The notes under the pieces: generated by a model
What the model was told of the DNA's origin: nothing
Databases searched by the model: none
Seen by the model: the letters and a program-made list of their open reading frames with translations, nothing else
Position numbers and translations under genes: made by a program
Assembly (NCBI GenBank): GCA_036704125.1
Contig: DATNQI010000053.1
Location: 1-37,035 of the forward strand
Direction: 5' to 3'
DNA from: Pantanalinema sp.
GTDB lineage: Bacteria; Cyanobacteriota; Sericytochromatia; S15B-MN24; UBA4093
DNA: 37,035 nucleotides
Shown here: one piece after another, positions 33,930 through 37,035 of the stretch
Layout: the number at the start of each line of letters is the position of its first letter
Numbering within the stretch: the stretch's first letter is position 1

Positions 33930-34966
33930 GCCCGGCGCTCCTTGACGATCAGGTACAGGAAGAACGGCGCGCCGAGCATGGCCGTCAGCACGCCGACCGG
34001 GACCTCGGTCGGCGCCCAGGCCGTGCGGGCCACCAGGTCCGAGCAGACCAGGAGGATCGCCCCCATCAGGCACGCCACGGGCAGCGCCCGGCGCAGGTCG
34101 GGCCCGACCAGAAGCCTGGCCAGGTGAGGCACCACGAGCCCCACGAAGCCGATCATCCCCGAGGCCGAGACCACCGCGGCCGTGGTCAGCGACGCGCCCG
34201 CCAAGAGCAGCCGCTGGCAGCGGACCACGTCCACGCCGAGGCTGCGCGCCCGATCGGGGCCGAGCTGCATGACGTTGAGGTGGCGCAGTTGCAGGGCGAT
34301 CAGCGCAAGGCCCGCCACCAGGTAGGGCAGCATCTGGGTCAGCTCCTCCCACCCGCGCCCGGAGAAGCCCCCGAGCATCCAGAAGTAGAGGGTGGAAATC
34401 GAGTCGGCGTGCCAGAAGGTCAGCATGCTCAGGCACGCCGTGAGGAAGGCCCCCATGGCCACCCCCACGAGCAGGACCCGCTCGATGGAGGCCGCGCCCT
34501 GGCCCGCGAGGGCGTAGACCAGGCCCACCGCCGCCAGGGAGCCGACGAAGGCGAAGAGGGGCACCGCGTTCGCCCCGAAGGGCAGGTGCGCCCCGAAGAT
34601 GATGGCGACCCCGGCCCCGAGCGCCCCGCCCGCCGAGACCCCGATCAAGTAGGGGTCCGCGAGCGGGTTGCGCAGAAGCGCCTGCCAGGTCGTGCCCGAG
34701 GCGGCGAGCCCGAAGCCCGCCGCGATCGCGAGCAGCACCCTCGGCAGGCGAACGTCGTAGAGGATCGCGCCTTGGGTCGAATCCTTGGCCCGCAGGGTGA
34801 TAAAATCGATCCAGGACACCGTCGACAAATCAACCGCCCCCCAGCGGAGGCCGAGGGCGGCCGCGACCAGAAGCAGCGCGAGAAGGCCCGGGAGCGCGAG
34901 CGGCCGGATGAAGGCAGCGACCGAACGGGCCTTTTCGGCGACGTGGGGCAGAGGAGAGTTCGACAT
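33926..34966 (-). CDS. FecCD/BtuC-family ABC transporter permease
   Basis: A 346-residue protein with about ten membrane helices. Characteristic stretches are RLPRVLLAIAAGFGLAASGTTWQALLRNPLADPYLIGVSAGGALGA at about 72-117 (read here in parts), LGVDVVRCQRLLL, and GMIGFVGLVVPHLARLLVGPDLRRALP, the ATPase contact loop. The ATG at 34966 is the last possible start before TM1 and has no ribosome site; a TTG at 35008 is possible. The start codon shares CATG with the yraN start on the other strand, so its promoter must lie inside yraN. It forms an importer with the overlapping ATPase gene. Confidence 0.93.
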   Translation of the reverse strand: MSNSPLPHVAEKARSVAAFIRPLALPGLLALLLVAAALGLRWGAVDLSTVSWIDFITLRAKDSTQGAILYDVRLPRVLLAIAAGFGLAASGTTWQALLRNPLADPYLIGVSAGGALGAGVAIIFGAHLPFGANAVPLFAFVGSLAAVGLVYALAGQGAASIERVLLVGVAMGAFLTACLSMLTFWHADSISTLYFWMLGGFSGRGWEELTQMLPYLVAGLALIALQLRHLNVMQLGPDRARSLGVDVVRCQRLLLAGASLTTAAVVSASGMIGFVGLVVPHLARLLVGPDLRRALPVACLMGAILLVCSDLVARTAWAPTEVPVGVLTAMLGAPFFLYLIVKERRA

Positions 34967-35342
34967 GGCGAAAAGCACCGAAAGCGCCCGCCTGGCGCTG
35001 GGCCGCAAGGGCGAAGCCCTCGCAGCGAGCCATCTCGAGCGCGCGGGCTACGCGATTGTAGCACGCAACGCCCGCACCCGATGGGGCGAGCTGGACCTGG
35101 TGGCGCGCGACGGCGCCCTTTGGGTCTTCGTCGAGGTCAAGACCCGCCGCGGCGATCGCTTCGGGCAGGGGGCCGAGGCCGTCACCTACGCCAAGCAGCA
35201 GAAGATCATCCGCATGGCCCAGATCTACCTGGCGCGCCAGGCCCTCTGGGACGTCGCGATCCGCTTCGACGTCGTCGAGGTCAGCTTCGACGACGGGGCC
35301 TCGCCGCGAATCCGACACCTGGTCGGCGCCTTCGGCGCCTGA
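34965..35342 (+). CDS. yraN: YraN/UPF0102 family nuclease-fold protein
   Basis: A 125-residue protein with the PD-(D/E)XK-like core of UPF0102: GRKGEALAASHLERAGY (13-29), GELDLVARD and VFVEVKTRRG (about 41-62), with the conserved Glu, Asp and Glu-x-Lys residues. Family members are usually 110-130 residues and are suspected of acting on DNA or branched nucleic acids; the function is unproven. GAGGAG lies 8-9 bases before the ATG. The ATG overlaps the start codon of the divergent permease gene. 60 bp separate it from the PhnD-type gene. Confidence 0.93.
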   Translation: MAKSTESARLALGRKGEALAASHLERAGYAIVARNARTRWGELDLVARDGALWVFVEVKTRRGDRFGQGAEAVTYAKQQKIIRMAQIYLARQALWDVAIRFDVVEVSFDDGASPRIRHLVGAFGA

Positions 35343-35402
35343 GCAGGCGAGTTTTTCGGCGGGGTGGGTAGAATACGTCCGGACGCTCGCTAAGAAGGAA
35401 CC

Positions 35403-36290
35403 ATGATGAACAAGCTCATAGCCGGCGCGCTCGGCGCGCTCTGCCTCGCCGCCACCGCCCTGCCGTCGCATGCCTACACCCCCCAGGTGCTGAGGGTGGG
35501 CTTCACCCCCTGGGAGAACCCCCAGGACATGGCGAAGTCCGCCGGCCCCATCGTCGAGATCCTCTCCAAGGCGACCGGCATGAAGGTCCAGCCCTTCCTC
35601 TCGTCGGACTACGCCGGGGTCATCAACGCCATGCAGGTGGGCAAGGTCGATCTCGCCTTCTTCCCGCCCGGCGCCTACGTCATGGCCGAGAAGAAGGCGG
35701 GCGCCGAGGTGATCCTCAAGTCCCAGTTCAACGGCCGCGCCCTCTACTACGCCGCGATCTTCACCGAGAAGGACTCCGGGATCAAGTCGCTCAAGGACCT
35801 CAAGGGCAAGACCATGGCCTTCGTGGACCCCACCAGCACCTCCGGGGGGATCTACCCCAAGGTGATGCTCATGAACGCGGGAATCAACCCGGATCGCGAC
35901 CTGAAGCGCGTCATCTACGCCGGCGGCCACGACGCGGCGGTGCTCGCCGTCGCGCGGGGCAAGGTCCAGGCAGGCGCCGCCTACGCCAACGACCCCAAGG
36001 GCATCCAGAGCGCCTGGAACCTCCTGCTCAAGGACCCCAGGGACCGCGAGAAGATCCGCCTGCTCGCCGTCTCCAAGCCCATCCCGGCCGACAACATCTC
36101 GGTGCGCAAGGGGCTCTCGCCCAAGATCGTCGGCGCCATCAAGAAGGCGTTCCTCGACCTGTCGGCCACGCCCGAGGGCCGCGCCCGGATCAAGGAGATC
36201 TACCACGTGGACGGCTTCGTCCCGGCAGCTCCTGCGGACTACGCCTCGGTGCGCGAGGCCTTCGGCAAGGTCGGCCTGAGCATCAAGTAA
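35403..36290 (+). CDS. PhnD/PtxB-type phosphate/phosphonate ABC transporter binding protein
   Basis: A 295-residue periplasmic protein. A signal peptide of about 24 residues ends LPSHA. The mature part has the PhnD pattern: LRVGFTPWENPQDMAKSAGPI at 30-50 (given in parts), GKVDLAFFPPGAYVMA, FVDPTSTSGGIYPKVML with the ligand-binding TSTSG loop at about 144-148, and GGHDAAVLAVARGKVQAGAAY. It would bind phosphite, phosphonate or a similar oxyanion. The second ATG (35406) is better placed from AAGGA; both fit. A TAGAAT hexamer at 35369-35374 is a weak -10 candidate. No permease or ATPase of this type is adjacent; a strong terminator follows, so it is expressed alone. Confidence 0.9.
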   Translation: MMNKLIAGALGALCLAATALPSHAYTPQVLRVGFTPWENPQDMAKSAGPIVEILSKATGMKVQPFLSSDYAGVINAMQVGKVDLAFFPPGAYVMAEKKAGAEVILKSQFNGRALYYAAIFTEKDSGIKSLKDLKGKTMAFVDPTSTSGGIYPKVMLMNAGINPDRDLKRVIYAGGHDAAVLAVARGKVQAGAAYANDPKGIQSAWNLLLKDPRDREKIRLLAVSKPIPADNISVRKGLSPKIVGAIKKAFLDLSATPEGRARIKEIYHVDGFVPAAPADYASVREAFGKVGLSIK

Positions 36291-36304
36291 GCGACCATCC
36301 AGCC

Positions 36305-36338
36305 GCCGCCCCGCCGCAAGCCGGCGGGGCGGCTTTTT
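36305..36338 (+). terminator. Intrinsic terminator of the PhnD-type gene
   Basis: A perfect 12-bp stem, GCCGCCCCGCCG / CGGCGGGGCGGC, a 5-base loop and five T, 14 bp after the stop codon. Confidence 0.92.
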
Positions 36339-36438
36339 GCGGACCCGAGGTCCAATCTGAATCGAAACTTAAAACGCTCTTTACCAAGTCCCGCTGGCCG
36401 CGCCCGATAACCCTCTTGGCTCACCCAAGGAGGTTCCC

Positions 36439-36930
36439 ATGCGGATGTCACGGATTTGCTCGCTGCTGATGGTCGCCTCGGCGCTCGCCTTCGCCGTCAA
36501 CGGCTGCGGCGGCAGCGCCACCCTGATCGACCCCACCTCGGCGGGCGACAGCAGCAAGCTCCGCACCACGGGCACCCCGGCCCCGGTGGTCGTCGCGGCC
36601 ACCCCCGCCCCGAGCCCGACCCCGGTCGCCGACGCCTTTTTGGTCGCCAGCGTCACCAACGTCAAGAAGGCCACCCTGGGTCTCGGCAAGCTGGTCGCCA
36701 CCGTCGAGGTCTCGAATCCCTCGACCGTCGCGCTGACCGGCACCGTCAAGGTGAGCTTCATCAACAACGAGAAGCCCTCGGGCGAGCCCCAGACCCGCAC
36801 CGTCACGATCCAGCCCAAGGGTCGCGAGGTCCTCACCTTCACCGGCACCAGCTGGTTCCTCGACAACGCCCAGGCCGAGGTCACCACCCTCAACACCACC
36901 GCCGCGGGCTCCTACGCCGGCACATACTAG
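36439..36930 (+). CDS. Lipoprotein of unknown function
   Basis: A 163-residue protein with a lipobox (VNGC, Cys at 23), a Pro/Thr/Ala-rich linker (about 45-63, with TPAPSPTP) and a beta-rich domain from about 66 to the end. That domain (ASVTNVKKATLGLGKLVATVEVSN) resembles the FxLYD/Ig-like folds found in many surface lipoproteins. AAGGAGG lies five bases before the ATG. It sits after a strong terminator, so it has its own promoter; none is clear in the 100 bp between. Function unknown. Confidence 0.85.
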   Translation: MRMSRICSLLMVASALAFAVNGCGGSATLIDPTSAGDSSKLRTTGTPAPVVVAATPAPSPTPVADAFLVASVTNVKKATLGLGKLVATVEVSNPSTVALTGTVKVSFINNEKPSGEPQTRTVTIQPKGREVLTFTGTSWFLDNAQAEVTTLNTTAAGSYAGTY

Positions 36931-36968
36931 GGCCTTCAACCCGCTCGCCTTTCGTGCGTCCCTTCGGC

Positions 36969-36974
36969 TACAAT
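36969..36974 (+). promoter_or_regulatory. Candidate -10 (TACAAT) for the gene starting at 37023
   Basis: TACAAT 48 bp upstream of the last start codon in the window, in the 92-bp gap after the lipoprotein gene. No good -35 is seen. Confidence 0.3.
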
Positions 36975-37022
36975 GGAGCCAGCGGGGCGCATCGTCGCGC
37001 CATGCCCAATAACGGAGGATTC

Positions 37023-37035
37023 ATGAAGTTCTTTC
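37023..37035 (+). CDS. Start of an unidentified gene (only first codons in window)
   Basis: ATG at 37023 with CGGAGGA five bases upstream, reading Met-Lys-Phe-Phe before the window ends. The strong ribosome site supports a real start, and the hydrophobic residues after Lys suggest a signal peptide. Nothing more can be said. Confidence 0.6.

Overview
The window is GC-rich DNA from a motile, respiring, diderm bacterium. Lipobox signal peptides, a periplasmic haem-binding sensor and secreted proteins point to two membranes. Two chemoreceptor-type genes point to taxis. Use of GatCAB points to an indirect route to Gln- or Asn-tRNA. GTG and TTG starts are common, and neither tRNA gene encodes its CCA end. 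The phylum cannot be fixed from what is visible. A non-photosynthetic relative of Cyanobacteria would fit the ferredoxin-thioredoxin-reductase-like gene, but that is weak inference.

Bases 1-15.6 kb hold a nitric-oxide and redox region. On the minus strand a quinol-type NO reductase is followed by a DUF1858-DUF2249 protein, a NnrS-like haem-copper membrane protein and a DUF59/MIP18-type metal-sulfur protein. Divergent from the reductase is a small soluble protein with a degenerate chemoreceptor core. Next come a TetR regulator facing anaerobic haem synthesis gene hemN, a chemoreceptor whose periplasmic domain carries a CXXCH haem-c motif, and a second NnrS-like membrane protein. Four signalling genes follow: GAF kinase, receiver and receiver-kinase in one minus-strand operon, and a divergent GAF kinase. 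Together they suggest NO removal, haem supply and redox sensing linked to motility.

Bases 15.6-20.9 kb hold an exported S9 peptidase, a pair of covarying 77-78 bp inverted-repeat elements that resemble integron attC sites or REP/MITE hairpins, a DMT exporter, an unusual ferredoxin-thioredoxin-reductase-like protein with Asp in place of a cluster Cys, ribosome-assembly GTPase EngB, a zinc-ribbon protein, tRNA deaminase TadA and tRNA-Ser(CGA) with a clear promoter and terminator.

Bases 20.9-31.5 kb run on the minus strand: a GAF-GAF-HD-GYP c-di-GMP phosphodiesterase, a lipoprotein, a 1131-residue zinc-ribbon/cyclase/AAA/TPR protein, then gatA-gatB-cax with stop/start overlaps, a possible 46-residue membrane peptide and tRNA-Pro(CGG).

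Bases 31.5-37.0 kb hold a ZIP metal transporter, an exported TPR protein, a FecCD-type ABC permease and ATPase, YraN (its start codon interlocked with that of the permease), a PhnD-type binding protein, a lipoprotein and the first codons of another gene. No insertion sequence, CRISPR array, rRNA or phage gene was seen.
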